DNA of 64,000 bases from Megascapheus bottae (Eukaryota > Chordata > Mammalia > Rodentia > Geomyidae). Made by a program: the position numbers and the translations under genes. A model generated the notes under the pieces. The model did not search any database and was not told the origin of the DNA. It saw only the letters and a list, made by a program, of their open reading frames with translations. Location: the NCBI GenBank assembly GCA_024803745.1, contig JANJXV010000004.1, positions 56,897,858-56,961,857 of the forward strand, given 5' to 3'. Below are positions 10,618 to 23,800 of this stretch, in pieces (positions within the stretch are counted from its first letter, which is position 1; the number at the start of each line of letters is the position of its first letter).

Positions 10618-13600
10618 GGGTGTTGGTATGCCAGTACTGGGACTTGAACCCAAGCCTGCTACCTTTAGCTTTTTTTGCTCAAGGCTATCCTTGAGCATAA
10701 AAGGCACCCTATTATTTGAGCTACAGCTCCACTTCTGGCCTTTTGTTGGTTAACAGGAGATAAAAGTCTCAGATTTTCCTGCTCAGGCTAGCTTTGAACT
10801 CGTTTTTTTCTTTTTTTTTTGGGGGGGTGGTGGTGGTCATGGAACTTGAACTCTGGGCCCGGGTGCTGTCCCTGAGCTCCTAAGCTCAGGGATAGCACCA
10901 CCTTCTGTTTTCTGGTAGTTAATTGGAAATAAGAGTCTCACAGACTTTTGTGCCTGGGCTGGCTTTGAACATGATCCTCAAATCTTAGCTTCCTGAGTAG
11001 CTAGGAAAACAGGCGTGTGCCACCAGTACCTGGCAGCTTTGAACCTCTTGATCCTCATATCTCAGCCTCCTAAGTAGCTAGAATCAGAAGACCACTAGCA
11101 CCCAGCTTGGTGCCAGCTTGAGCTCCTCCAGGAGTTGTGGGCCCACTGGAAGAAAAACTGGCAGTGAATCAGAAAGGGGATTTTGCAAAGCGAGGGGGAG
11201 GGTAGGAACCTAAATCCTCTCCCACCATCCTTAATTGCTCTAGTAACTTAATTCAATGGCTTTAGCAATACAAAAGAAGAGTCAGAAGACAACTTGGAAG
11301 ACTGAAGTGTGGCTACTTGGGATTGGACTAGTTTCCCTAAATGCGCAGCTCCCCAGCACCTTGCTAGAGCACCAGAAGAACATGGTTGCTTTTTTCTGCT
11401 TCCTTCTGGGAAAATGCTGGGTGTAGGGGTCATGCCACAGGAGCAAGCCAGGGCTCTATCCTCAGGCAGGCCAGGGCAAGCCATCTGTTTAACCCTAACA
11501 TTGATGAGTAACACTCTGCAAATGGGGCCATGAAAGTGAGAAAGTGTAGCCAGAAGATGCTTTCTGAGTAAAGGAGATAATTAAAGATCATTTCTCTGGA
11601 ATTAATTACTCAGGGTTGGGAGCATCTCAGAAGCCCTTGGTAAGCATTTCCATTCAGTTTTTACCACAATGGAATGCCTAACTGGGTCAGGCTTTCTCAC
11701 TGTTATAAGGTTGGGGACTTGCTCTGCTCACAATGGGAATAGTATGTCTGTGCAGTTAGCTAGCTTTCCCATATATCAGCCTTATTTCTCCCTGTGTTTC
11801 TTTGAGTCTTGGCATTGTTCTAGGCAATTAACAACTACAAGTGGGAAAGAGTTCTATTTTTTTAAGAGACTATTAAATGCTTAGTAACTTCTTTTGTTGT
11901 TGTTCCAGTAGTGGGGATTCAACTCAGGGCCTAGACAGGGTTCCTTAGTTTTTTCTTTTGCTGTCATAACATTGAGCCACATCTCCATTTCCAGCTTTTT
12001 GCTGGTTTATTGGAGATAAGACACTCACAGATGTTTCTGCCCAGGATGGCGTCATATCACAATCCTCAGATCTCAGCTTCCTGAGTAGCTGAGAGTACAG
12101 GTCTGAGTAAGCAGCTTCTAATAGGAAGCCCTCAAGCAGCTGAAAAGTCTTGTGTTCAGAGGGTGAGCTCACATGGAGGACCCATTTGATATCCAATTAC
12201 AGTTGGCAAATATTGCTCATTGCCAAGGCTTAAGATCTGTGACCTCTAACCTAATCTCAGGGACTGTGGAAGTCCATAGCTGATAGATCATGTATTGGTG
12301 TGCAGTGGAGTCGGGGGGAAACTCAGGCAAGCCTGACCATAAAGGTCCTCGTGAGCTGCTAGACAAACCAATCAGCAGGAAATCCTACATCATCTTGCTC
12401 AGCTGCCCCTGGGATGGGTGACTTACCGCCCACCTGCAGAAACTCTCCAGTGGACTGGCCGTACCGATGCACGCTGTGTTCAAAAGCCTTCTTTAGGGTG
12501 GAGCCTTTTAACTGGACCAGGTCAAATGTGCCTCCAAAGGGCAACACAGCAGCCAGGTTTTCCCAGGTGATGGTGCCTGTTGGTAAGTGCCGAGAAAGAG
12601 AAAAGTTTATACAGATTGAGAAAAGACCTCAGGCCAAGTCCCCTGGGGCAAGGAAGGAAGTGAGGAGGCTATGGGGACCTTAAGCTGGGGGAATGGATGG
12701 CAAACCTAGAAAGTAAGGGGATTATAGGGAATTTAGAGAAGAAATGGATGGTGGGGATGTGGCGGGGGTGGGGGGGGGGAGCTGAGTCTCATCCAACACC
12801 AGGAGGCAGGAGGCAGGAGCGCAGTTAGGTTCCAAAGTCCACCACACTCAGCCTCTTCTCCTGGTTTGGGCAGGACTCATTCCTTCAGATAGCTATGTCT
12901 CTGCCACCTATCCTTGTTGTCTGGCAAGAGATTAGTTTGGGGCTTCATACTGATACCAGTTATGTTTGACAGCGTATCAGAGAGTGTTTTGGAAATCTGC
13001 CTAATTGATTGCCCATATCCAAGAATCTTAGTCATCTATAGATAATTATACTAAAATATTAATTTAATCTAATAGTGTGTCTTTCCCTGCTCAGAAGATT
13101 GGTGATTTTCTTTCTTTTCTCAGGCAGATAGGCTGTTGTATTTGGCTTCACTCAGCAACTTAGCTCTGCAAATCCAAAATGTGGGCTATGGTGGATTGTG
13201 GTAAGCCTATCTGTCTATCTGTCTCCCTGAATGCATGGAAGAACTATGTGTGTATCCTTTGGGCTAGACACAAGACTTGAGGAGCAGTTAACTCAAAAGG
13301 ACTGTGTGTTGGTACTTGACTGGCAGCAGAGGACAGGGCAGCTGAGGCTACTCAGGACTATGGTTAGGGCTAGAGCACGAGAGGAAAGCAGGTCAGAGAG
13401 AATAGAAGGACGAAAAGCACTAGATTAGGGCAGCATACCATTATTTTGCTCATCAATTGGTGACCGGATGCCACCTCCATTTAAAATACACATGGACACA
13501 TGGTTCCAGAACATTTCATCTGGGTGTCTAAGGTTGTTGTTAATCTATAATAGTAGCACAAAATTGCATTAGTTTTTTTTTTCTGCATCTTTTTCTTAGG

Positions 13601-16083
13601 GTCAATTCCAGAACTCTGGTTAGTTCTGCTGAGGAAATGAAATAGTCCCTTCCCTCACCTGTGTTCCCAAAGAATTCGCATCTGTAATTAGAACTAGTTT
13701 GATATGCTAGTAGTCATACAACATTATCTTCTTAGTCTTTGCATAATTTATTATGGGCAAAATATGCTGCTGTGACTAAGATCCTCTCAAACTCTTTGAA
13801 AAGAAGAATGCTCTTAACCATTCTAAAATGTCTACTCCTCCAGGCTAGAGAGACATAGCAGCGCAAGTCCTTGCAATGTGTGCAATTTGGATGTACAAGC
13901 TAAGTCTGATGTGGACTGGCCTGCAGGGCTTCTCCTCCCAGGATTCTCTGGGTCAGGCAGAGCCCTCAAGCCCAATCAGAATACCAGACTGTGCAACAAT
14001 CAGAATGTTCCAGATGAGGGCTCTTCATGGGTGAGCATGCTTTCTTTCTGATTGCTACATGCTATCATTCTATGCTTCAGAAAAAGGCTGTGGTTCTCTT
14101 GAGCCAAGTGGTCAGACGGGGGGAGGAAGAGTGTTGACAAATTAGATCAAAGGAGTTAGTTGTATATCTCTGTCATTAGATCATCATTTTTTTTTTTGCC
14201 AGTCCTGGACTTGGGCTCAAGGCCTGAGCACTGTCCTTGGACTTTCTCAAGGCTAGAGCTCTACCACTTGAGCCTCAGCACCACGTCTGGCCTTTTTGTA
14301 TGTATGTGGTACCGAGGAATCGAACCCGGGTCTCCTTGCATGCTAGGCAAGCATTCTACCACTAGGCTAAACTCCCGGCTAGATCATCATTTTTTAATAG
14401 AATTTTATTGTCAGGGTGATGTATAGTGGTTAGAGTTACATTAGTAAGGTAGTGAGTACATTACTTCTCTTACTCCTTCCTATATTTTTCTTCCACTTAC
14501 CCTCCCCCCTGCTCCCTCCCAAGTTGTAAAATTCATTTCCAACATACTGTCTTGTGAATATCACTGTTACATGGGTTCACCCTTTGTTCTTTGTCTCATC
14601 ATCTTGTTTTTCCCCTGCCCTTCCCTAATTCAAATTTAAAAAAACAAAAACAAAAATGTATACACAGGGTTGGGAGTTTGGCCTAGTGGTAGAGTGATTG
14701 CTTAGCGTGCATGAAGACCCAGATTTAATTCCTTGGTACCACATACATAGAAAAAGCCAGAAGTGGTGCTGTGGCTCAAGTGGTAGAGCTCTAGCCTTGA
14801 GAAAGTTCAAGGACAGTGCTCAGGCCCTGAGTTCAAGGTCCAGGACTGGCAAAAAAAAGTATATACAATATACCAGGTACCAAATTCAGATACAGTAACA
14901 ACAGGGGGTAAACCACAAGGGGATAGAAAAAGAGAAAGAGAAAAGAAATAACTTCACATAGTACATTAAGGACAACAATCACAAAACCTCTTGTTTCCAT
15001 ATCCTGGAGTTCATTTCACTTAGCCTCATCCTATTTAGTCATATGCACATATCTATGGAGAAAGAGTTGCACTCTTGGGGGTTGCACTCTTACGTGGCTC
15101 TGCTCAAGACTGGCACTCTGTCACTTGAGCCACACCACCAGCTCCAGCTTCCTCCCCCCCCCAACTCCTGGCCCCTGTTCTGCAATTCCAGCTTTTTGCT
15201 GGTTACTTGAAGATAAGAGTCTCTTGGATTTGTCTGCCTTGGTTGGCTTCCAACCCCAACTCTCAAATCTCAGCCTACTGAATAGCTAGGATTATAAACA
15301 TACTACACCAGTGCCTGGTCAAAAAACTGTAGTTTTTACACTGCTATCAAATGTTGCCTACTCAATCTTGGCCAGCTACCTTGCCAAGATACTGGGTGTG
15401 AAATCAGTCAAGCCTGGCTTGTCTTGGCACTAACTGTGTAAAAATCCCCAAATGTGCTGCAGGTACTATGGGCCCTTTCTTTTCCTCCCCCATCTTCCTT
15501 TCCTCCCTCCCTAGACACAGCTTTCTGGACCTCCATGCCACTTACCATAGCATCGCAGATCAGGTTGCCCATATTGCATTCTTTGAAGCGACATGACTGA
15601 GTGGTGCCATCCAGGTAGACAATGGTTTTCCCCAATTCCTGGGTAGAATAATTATCTAGTTTTAGTCTCCAACGGTTAATATCTGCCTTTATGTTTGGAT
15701 CTAGAAGGAAATGGGGGAAAACAAGATGGAAGAAAGATAGGAGGAAGAGAGGAATCCTGTGGTTACAGTAGATCTGAAAATGTAAATCCTGGAGAAGGAG
15801 TCAAACACACTTGCTAATTAGTTCCCACCTTTGACTTTGAAATTTCCTTAGCAAGCCGGGCACGGTGGCTCACACCAGTAATCCTAGCTACTCAAGAGGC
15901 TGAGATCTGAGGATCTCAGTTTAAAGCCAGCCTGGGCACTAAAGTCCATGAGACTCTTATCTCCAATTAACCACTAGAAAACCAGAAGTGGTGCTGTGGT
16001 TCAAGGGGTAGGGCAGTAGCCATGAGCTAAAGAGCTCAGGGACAGCGCCTAGGCCCAGAGATCAAGCCTCACGACTGACAAAA

Positions 16084-16118
<35 letters not shown>

Positions 16119-19100
16119 ATTCCTTAGCAGTAGCTATTCTGTTTCCTGGCAATTAGATTTGGAATGGATCTTAATGCAAGGACCTGCTGAATTTGTAAGT
16201 TCAATTAGTTGAACTTAAACTTACAACACTGGGCTGTCTGCCTACCTGGAACAGATTTGGTAGTAGTGTTAGGAATTCTGAAAGCTTCAGGATGAGCACT
16301 GAGGGACTGCTGGGTTATGGATGTGTTCCTAGATGCCTGCCCCCTTGAGCCTTTGAGAGATCTGTGCTGTGATCACAGGCTCTCCTGAATCCTGTAGGAT
16401 CTCATGGTGCATCCATCCTCACCTGATCATGAGAAACAGAACAGGACTGGTGAGAAAAGCACCAGGGTGTGCTCATGCATCCCGTATGAACACAAGTGAC
16501 GCAAAAGTATAATGGATTTTTTTCTCTAATCCCAGGCCAAAAAATGTAAGAATGATACTTCTCTGTCTAAACCCGCCTCCCTCCCTTTACTTGGGCCAAT
16601 CCTACTGAACTGCTTGATCTGATCCTTAGTGAGTGGAGGCCAAAATTTGAGTTCTACTTGGTCTGTCTAGTTATTTATTTAGTCAGTCCTGGGGCTTGAA
16701 TTCAGGGCTTGGGTACTGTTCCTGAGCATTTTTGCTCAAGGCTAGCATTCTAGTACTTTGAGTCACTTCCGGTTTTCTGATGGTTTACTGGAGCCTCACA
16801 GACTTTCTTACCTGTGGCTTTGAATCATCATCCTCAGGTCTCAGCCTCCTGAATATCTAGGATTATGGACATGAACCATAGGCACCTGGCTGCTTTATCC
16901 TTCTGTTGTTTTGTTTTTGTTGGTTGTGGGGCTTGAATTCAGGGCTTGCCTGGGTGTCATCCCTGAGCTTCTGTGCTGAAGGCTAGCACATTACCATGTG
17001 AAACCACAGCTTTACTTTCAATATTCTGGTGGTTGCTTGGAGATAAAACTCTCAGACTGCTGGGTGCTGGTGGCTCACATGTATAATCCTAGCTACTTAG
17101 GAGGCTAAGATCTGAGGATCAGAGTTCAAAGCTTGCTAGAGCACAAAAGCCCCTGAGATGTTTATCTCTGATTAGCCACCAGAAATGGTGCTGTGGCTCA
17201 AAGTGGTAGAGCACAAGCCTTGAGCTGAAGATCAGGGACAGCACTCAGGCCCAGAGATCAAGCCCCATGACTGACCAAAAACAAAACAAAATAAAACAAA
17301 AAAACAACAACAAAAAAACCCTCTCAAGCTTTCTTCTCTGGGTTGGCTTTGAATCTTTATCTTTAGACCTCAGCCCCCTGAGTAGCTAAGACTACAGGAT
17401 GAGCCACCAGAACCCAGCTTGCTAGGCCCAGTTTGAACCCCTTTGTTTTCAGCATACCTCTGTCATTGATATAAGCTGAAAATGGCTTTTGCATGTCAGA
17501 ATCAAGGTGGATTTTTTGTTTTTGTGTTTTGGTCAATACTGGGGCTTGGATTCAGGGCCTGAGCACTATCTCTCATCGCTTTTGTTCAAGGGTAGCATGT
17601 TACCACTTGAGCCCTAGCTCTACTTCCGGCTTTTTGGCGGTTAATTGGAGTTCATGGAGTTTCTTGTTCAGACTAGCTCCAAAATGTGATCCTCAGATCT
17701 CAGCTCCTGAATAGTAAGGATTGTAGGCATGAGCCACCAGGGTTTGGCTAAGATAATGCTTTTCAAAGACAGAAAACACAGTGACACAGCGTCCAACACT
17801 GAGAGAACTTGAGAGAACTCAGAGAAGCACATGAAAATTTGGGTACTGAGAGCTAAAAAGCCTTCACCTGTGAGGAGGGGAAATTGAACAGAGAAGTGAA
17901 TTTCCTCAAAATATTTGTCTTTCTGAAATATTTTTTTAAAAAGGAGGGAGAAGAAAATCTAAATCTCATTTCTTTTTAAACGAGTATGACCTTCTGAATT
18001 TCACTTACCTTCCAGAATGCTGCTGTTTAGAAGAATGGGATTTCCATGTGAAGTGATAACATTTCCTTTGTCATCAAACTCAACTTTTAGATATCCTAGG
18101 TATTTGCCAAAAGCATAGGCCTGGACCACAGGAACCTTGCGCCCATCATCAGCTGTGACTATGAATGGGTACTTCCCAGCAGGCACCTCTTTGGAAGGTG
18201 GATTGCCTGAAATGAAAATGCCAGAGCTGATCAAGTCAGTTCTTGTCTAGGGCTGACTGCAGGCCCGGGGTTCACCGGCTGGATGAGCGTGAGCTTTAAA
18301 CTTGCCAGCTACTGCTCTATATAGCTGGTCTTTCAGAGTCTGCCTGGGCATCTGCCCATTTCTAAATGCCCTTTTTGGCATATAAATCCTTTAATTCTCA
18401 ACTCAGTAGGCATTTTCTAAGCTCTTCCTAACTCTAGGGTATTGTTTCCTGCTATCTAGCTTATCCTACTTCCATCCTGGCCCAGCCTTATTCCTCTGAG
18501 TTGGGCATTTGAAGTTTCTCTGCCTTCAGTTTCCCAGTACCTAAGATTCCTAGCATGGTGTCTGGCAGGCACGTGAGACACACAGTCACCTCTTTCAAGG
18601 TGAAGGCAACCTCTGGGAATCCTGGACACACATTCAAGGGCTTAGAATCAGGAATGGAAACCAAGCAGAAATGATAAAGCGCTGTTCTTGCATTTTGTGG
18701 CGAAATGAGCCATCTACTTGAGGTTTTTGGACACTGACTAGCACCCAGACTCCCTCCCCATGCAGCCCTCACCCCTGTCAGATTCTGCAGGCCCTGTTTT
18801 AAAAGGGCCCTAGGGAGAGCTTCATCACTGACAGGCCTGCAGATGTACTCACCTGCGGGAGAGGTGTGGCCACAGAGGCAGCTTGAGTATAAGTTCTCTC
18901 ATTACAGTTCCTGCCTGTGGCTGTCTTTTTGTTTGAGACAGTGTCTCAATATGAAGCCCAGGCTGTCGTCATAGTAGCTATCTTCCTGCCTTATCTTCCT
19001 GTCTAATTGCCACAGAGATTAGTGACATAGTTTGGGCTCTTTGGGATCAGAGATTATGAAATGAATCCCCTTAGATTCACTACTGTTTCTCTCATCTCTG

Positions 19101-20784
19101 TTCATGTTTATGATTAGGTATGAACTCCTGCTGGATGTTTAAGAGATGGACAGAAGACTTCACGATACACTGGTTACACACAGGGACCAATCAGAAGAGT
19201 TGGCCTTGAATCAGACTCTATGCTATATCTCATTTAGTACTCTATGCTTCCCATATGGCAGGCCCTATTTTTTAACTATGCTTATCTCTCTCTATATCTG
19301 TCTATCTCTCTATCTATCATCTATCTATCTACTTATTGATGGTCATGGGGCTTCAGCTTGGCCTAGGCACTGTCCCCAGGCTACTTTTTTGCTCAAGGCT
19401 AGCACTCTACCATTTGAGCCACAGGACCACTTGCAGATGTTTCTGTGATTAATTGAAGACAAGAGTCTCATGGACTTTCCTGACTGGCCTGGTCTCTAAC
19501 CATGATCCTCAGATCTGATCATACTCTGTGCCTAGGATTATAGGCATGAACCACTGGTGCCTGGCCTAAACCATGCTTTGAACAAGAAGACTGGGTAGGG
19601 CACTAGTGGCTCACATCTGAAATCCTAGCTACCAGAGAGGCTGAGAATCATGGTTCAAAGCAAAGTCAAATGAGACTCTTATATCCAATTAACTACCAGA
19701 AAGCAGGAAGTGGAGCTATGGCTCAAGGGGTAGAGTGCTAGCTAGCATTGAGTGAAAATGACAAGCTGTTGGGGCTGGGAATGTGGCTTAGTGGTAGAGT
19801 GCTTGCCTAGCATGCATGAAGTCCTGGGTTCCATTCCTTAGTACCACATAAATAGAAAAAACTGGAAGTGGTTCCATGGCTTGAGTCATAGAGTAACAAA
19901 CCTTGAGCAACAAACTTCAGGGATAATACCTAGGCCTTGAATTCAAGTTCCAGAACTGGCAAAAATAAAAGAGGAAAAAAAAAAGAAAAAGAAAAGAAAG
20001 CAAAGAAAAGCAAAGCCAAGCTAGTATGTGAAGCTCTGAATTCAAGCCCCATTGTTGGCACAGAAAACCAAACAAACAAGTAAAGCGAAAAGACTACCTG
20101 TAAAAGGTAAAGTACTCAAGGTTTCACAAGGAGGAAATGGTTGAAAACCAAAGCTGTGAGACACTGAATCTTATTTCCTGTCTGTTACCTAGTGCCTCCT
20201 TACCATGTGCTAGTCTCGAAAAGTCCATAAGCTGGTTGTCAAGGTCCCGTATAAAGCTAAGTGCACACTTAGAATTTGCGCCTTTGTTTCTAGACATTTC
20301 TGTTTACCAGTTGTGCTAAGAAGTGTGGTAAGAGCAGCCCCTCTGAGCACACTAGACACAGGGTAATTGCAAACACCAGCACTTCCTAACTAAGGGACAG
20401 CTGCTTCCCTCTTTCAAGTTCATTTTCCTGCTTCCTCTGGAGGAAAAACAAAAGTGTGAGAGCTTCTATTTTTTTTTTAATTTTTAAAAAGTTTATTATT
20501 ACTGTGTAGCAATGGGGAGATGCATTTTATTTACACCAGCAGCCATAGGGGCAAGGAACACACAGTTAGTCAGCTATCTGTACAGGATGGATTACATATG
20601 CAAAAATAAAAATCTCCAAAGCAACGAACAGCGGTGAGTTTCATACTACCCTTCCCCAATGGTCCCAGCACGCGGTAATGCCAGGCAGTGCCCCTGGGCA
20701 TGCGGTGGTGGAAACTAATGTATGGTATAAAAAGCCACAAATCACAGAAATTTTAAAGAACCCCTTTCCCCCGTATACACATGT

Positions 20785-20817
<33 letters not shown>

Positions 20818-23800
20818 CACACACACACACACACATTCACTCACTCAGATACACAAGAGGGTTATAGAGTGATCAATACAATAATTGAATACGGAAGGAA
20901 GGAAGTTCTGTTGTTACAGACAGGACAATGGGGAAGATAGGAAAAGGGAGTTTCTAACCACTGCCAACCATATACTAGGGAGCCTCAACTCCTGAAACAG
21001 TAGTTTGTCTCCTCAGGGCACCTGCTAGACTGAGCCCACCTACTAGCTATGTAGGGCAGGGGCTTCTTGTCCTAATGATGGTAATAGAGAAGAGGATCAA
21101 AACAACGAGAGATGTGAAGAAACCATTACTCAAACTTACTTCCAACATCTTCCTCCTCTAGTCATACATAAAGGTCTGAACGAAAATATTGAAGTCCTGT
21201 TCTTGGTTTCCTATCTAAAGCAAGAGTTAAGTGTTATCTTTTCTCTCTCAAAACACTCACTGAGACCCTCCTTCCCATCAGCATTCTATTTAGACAGTCA
21301 CAAAAAGTCAAAGGTAAGAATAACTACAAATTAATTACTTTTGAGAGCTTCTGTTTTTACAAAAGAGCCAAACTTGAAGTCCAGTGAGAGCCTTGTTCTG
21401 TCCACATGCAGTGATATGGATTGACAAGCCCACCATCTGAGGCACTGGCAAAACAGATGTGCTGTAGAGTAGCAGTCTTCATTCTGGCCTGTACTTCTCC
21501 TTTGGACAATGCTACAGCCTGCTCTTCACTTCAAGTGACCAGGTAGTTAGGGCAGCGCCCACCCCAGTTTCTAATTTCCTCTTTGGAGTTCAGATGTTTG
21601 GGACGAGGCAATTCCCAAAAGGTCCACAGGGTGGCAAACACTGTGCAGGAGGAAAAAGTACTAAGAAGTTGCAGAAGCCAGTACTCGGGCAGTTGCTAGT
21701 GAACTTCCAAAGAATGCCCTTCCTCCCTTCCTTCTTTCCCTCCTTCCCTCCTCCCTCCCTTCCCCCCCCCTCTGTTAATGACAGTCCTGGGCTTGAACTC
21801 AGGATCTGGGTCTTACACCCGAGCCTTTTTTACTCAAGGCTAGCAAGCTACAACTTGAGCCAGAGCTCCATTTCTGGCTTTTTGATGGTCAATTGGAGAT
21901 AAGAGTCTTACACATTTTCTTGCAAGTGCAGGGTTCAAACTGCAATCTTCAAATCTCTGCCTCTGAGTAGCTAGGATTACAGGCACAAGCCTCCAGCACT
22001 ATTATTATTATTTTTTTTGTGAGACTCTTTTTTTTTCCGTCTATGTATTTCTTTTTTTTTTGTTAGCTCTATCTAAACTTTTTTTTAATTGTAATTAATA
22101 AAAGGGTTACATGATATTTGCCAGATAGAAGGTGCATTAATTCACATACATTGATACCCTTTCACATGTCTTGGTACCCATTTCCCTCCCCCCACTCCCC
22201 CACCCGTCTTGGTTTTCCTCCCTTCCCTATCAAATTTCAAATAACCAAATACAAATAAAATCAATATATCAGATAACAAAGTGAGGTACTGTAACAATAT
22301 GAGGTACCCAAGGGACAGCAAAGGAGATGAGAGATAACATAGTACATTAAGGACAACAATCATTCGTTATATGGCTTATGTTTCTATATCTCCAGCACTA
22401 TTATTATTATTCATTATTACTGCTATGAATACTATTACTACTATTATTATTATGTCTTCCATAGAAATAGCTGAGCTTGAACACAATATAAAAGTTAGGA
22501 ATATGACACTTAATTGAGTCAACTGCCAATCAGCAGACACTCTGCAAATAGGAGTACACAGCACACAGCAAACAAGAGTACTTAAACAAACTCAGGTCCC
22601 CTCTGACAGAACAATTCCCAGATCAGAAAGTTCTTAAACTGGACATGGCCCATGCCTGTAATCCTAGCCTTAGGAGGCTAAGATATAAAGATCACAGTTC
22701 AAAGCTAGCCTGGGCAGCAAAGTCTGTGAAACTCTTATCTCCAATTAACCACCAAAAACCCTGAAGTGGAGTTACTAGCTATCCTTGAGCACAAAAGCTT
22801 AGGGATAGAGATCCTGAGTGCAACCCCTAAGACTAGCACAACAACAACAACAGCAACAACAAAAAAAAAGGAAGGAAGGAAAGAAAGAAAGAAGGAGATG
22901 AAAAGCCTTCTTGCTTCTTAAAAAAAAATCTCATCTGTATTTAAATGAACAAGGAGATAGTTGGAGTTGAGGCAATAGCTAGCGATCTCCCCCACCCCCG
23001 CTTCTCAGGTGGCTGAGCCTTTCCCTGCTGTCAGCCCCCTCCTCCATTTGTCATCCCAGAAAATCACTGGGAGAGAAGACAACCCAGGACCTCATATTTT
23101 CCACACCACTCTTTGCTAGTCAGCTGAAGGTTCTTATGCGCCACACATTCTCTTCCCATAAGCCACGTTTTTGTCTTTAGAAACCAGGATCGTCATATGG
23201 GCAAAATAAAACGCTCTATGTTTCTGGTCCAGACACTAGCCAGAACCAAGTCCGGGTGAGCAATGGACTGATGTGGAGCTGGGAATCAGCACTTCCTAGT
23301 GCCGGGAGGGTACCTGAAGGATTCTTCTATAGCACTCTTGTCAGACTCTGGGAACCCAGTGATCCTAAGTGCAGATCTGCACGGCTGTCCTCCTGGAGTC
23401 ACAGGGGACACAGATGCCAACGATAGGCCTTTGTGGAGTTTCACTGTGTGGGTGTGTTAAGATACCCTATGCAAATTCTTCTTCTTCTTCTTCTTTTTTT
23501 TGCTTGTCCTGGGGCTTGAACTTCAGGCCTGAGTCTTGTCCCTCAGCTCCCCCCCTCAACTCCTCCCCCTCGCCCCCAGTAGCATTCTACCAATTGAGTC
23601 ACAGTTCCACTTCCAGCCTTTATTTATTTATTTTTTTGGGCACTTCTGGGGCTTGAACTCAGGGCCTGGGCACTGTCCTTGGACACCCTTTGCTCAAGGC
23701 TAGCACTCTGCCACGTGGGACATAGTGCCACTTCTGGCGTTTTCTGAGCATGTGGTTCTGGGGACCTGAACCCAGGGCTTCCTGCATGCTATGCGAGCAC

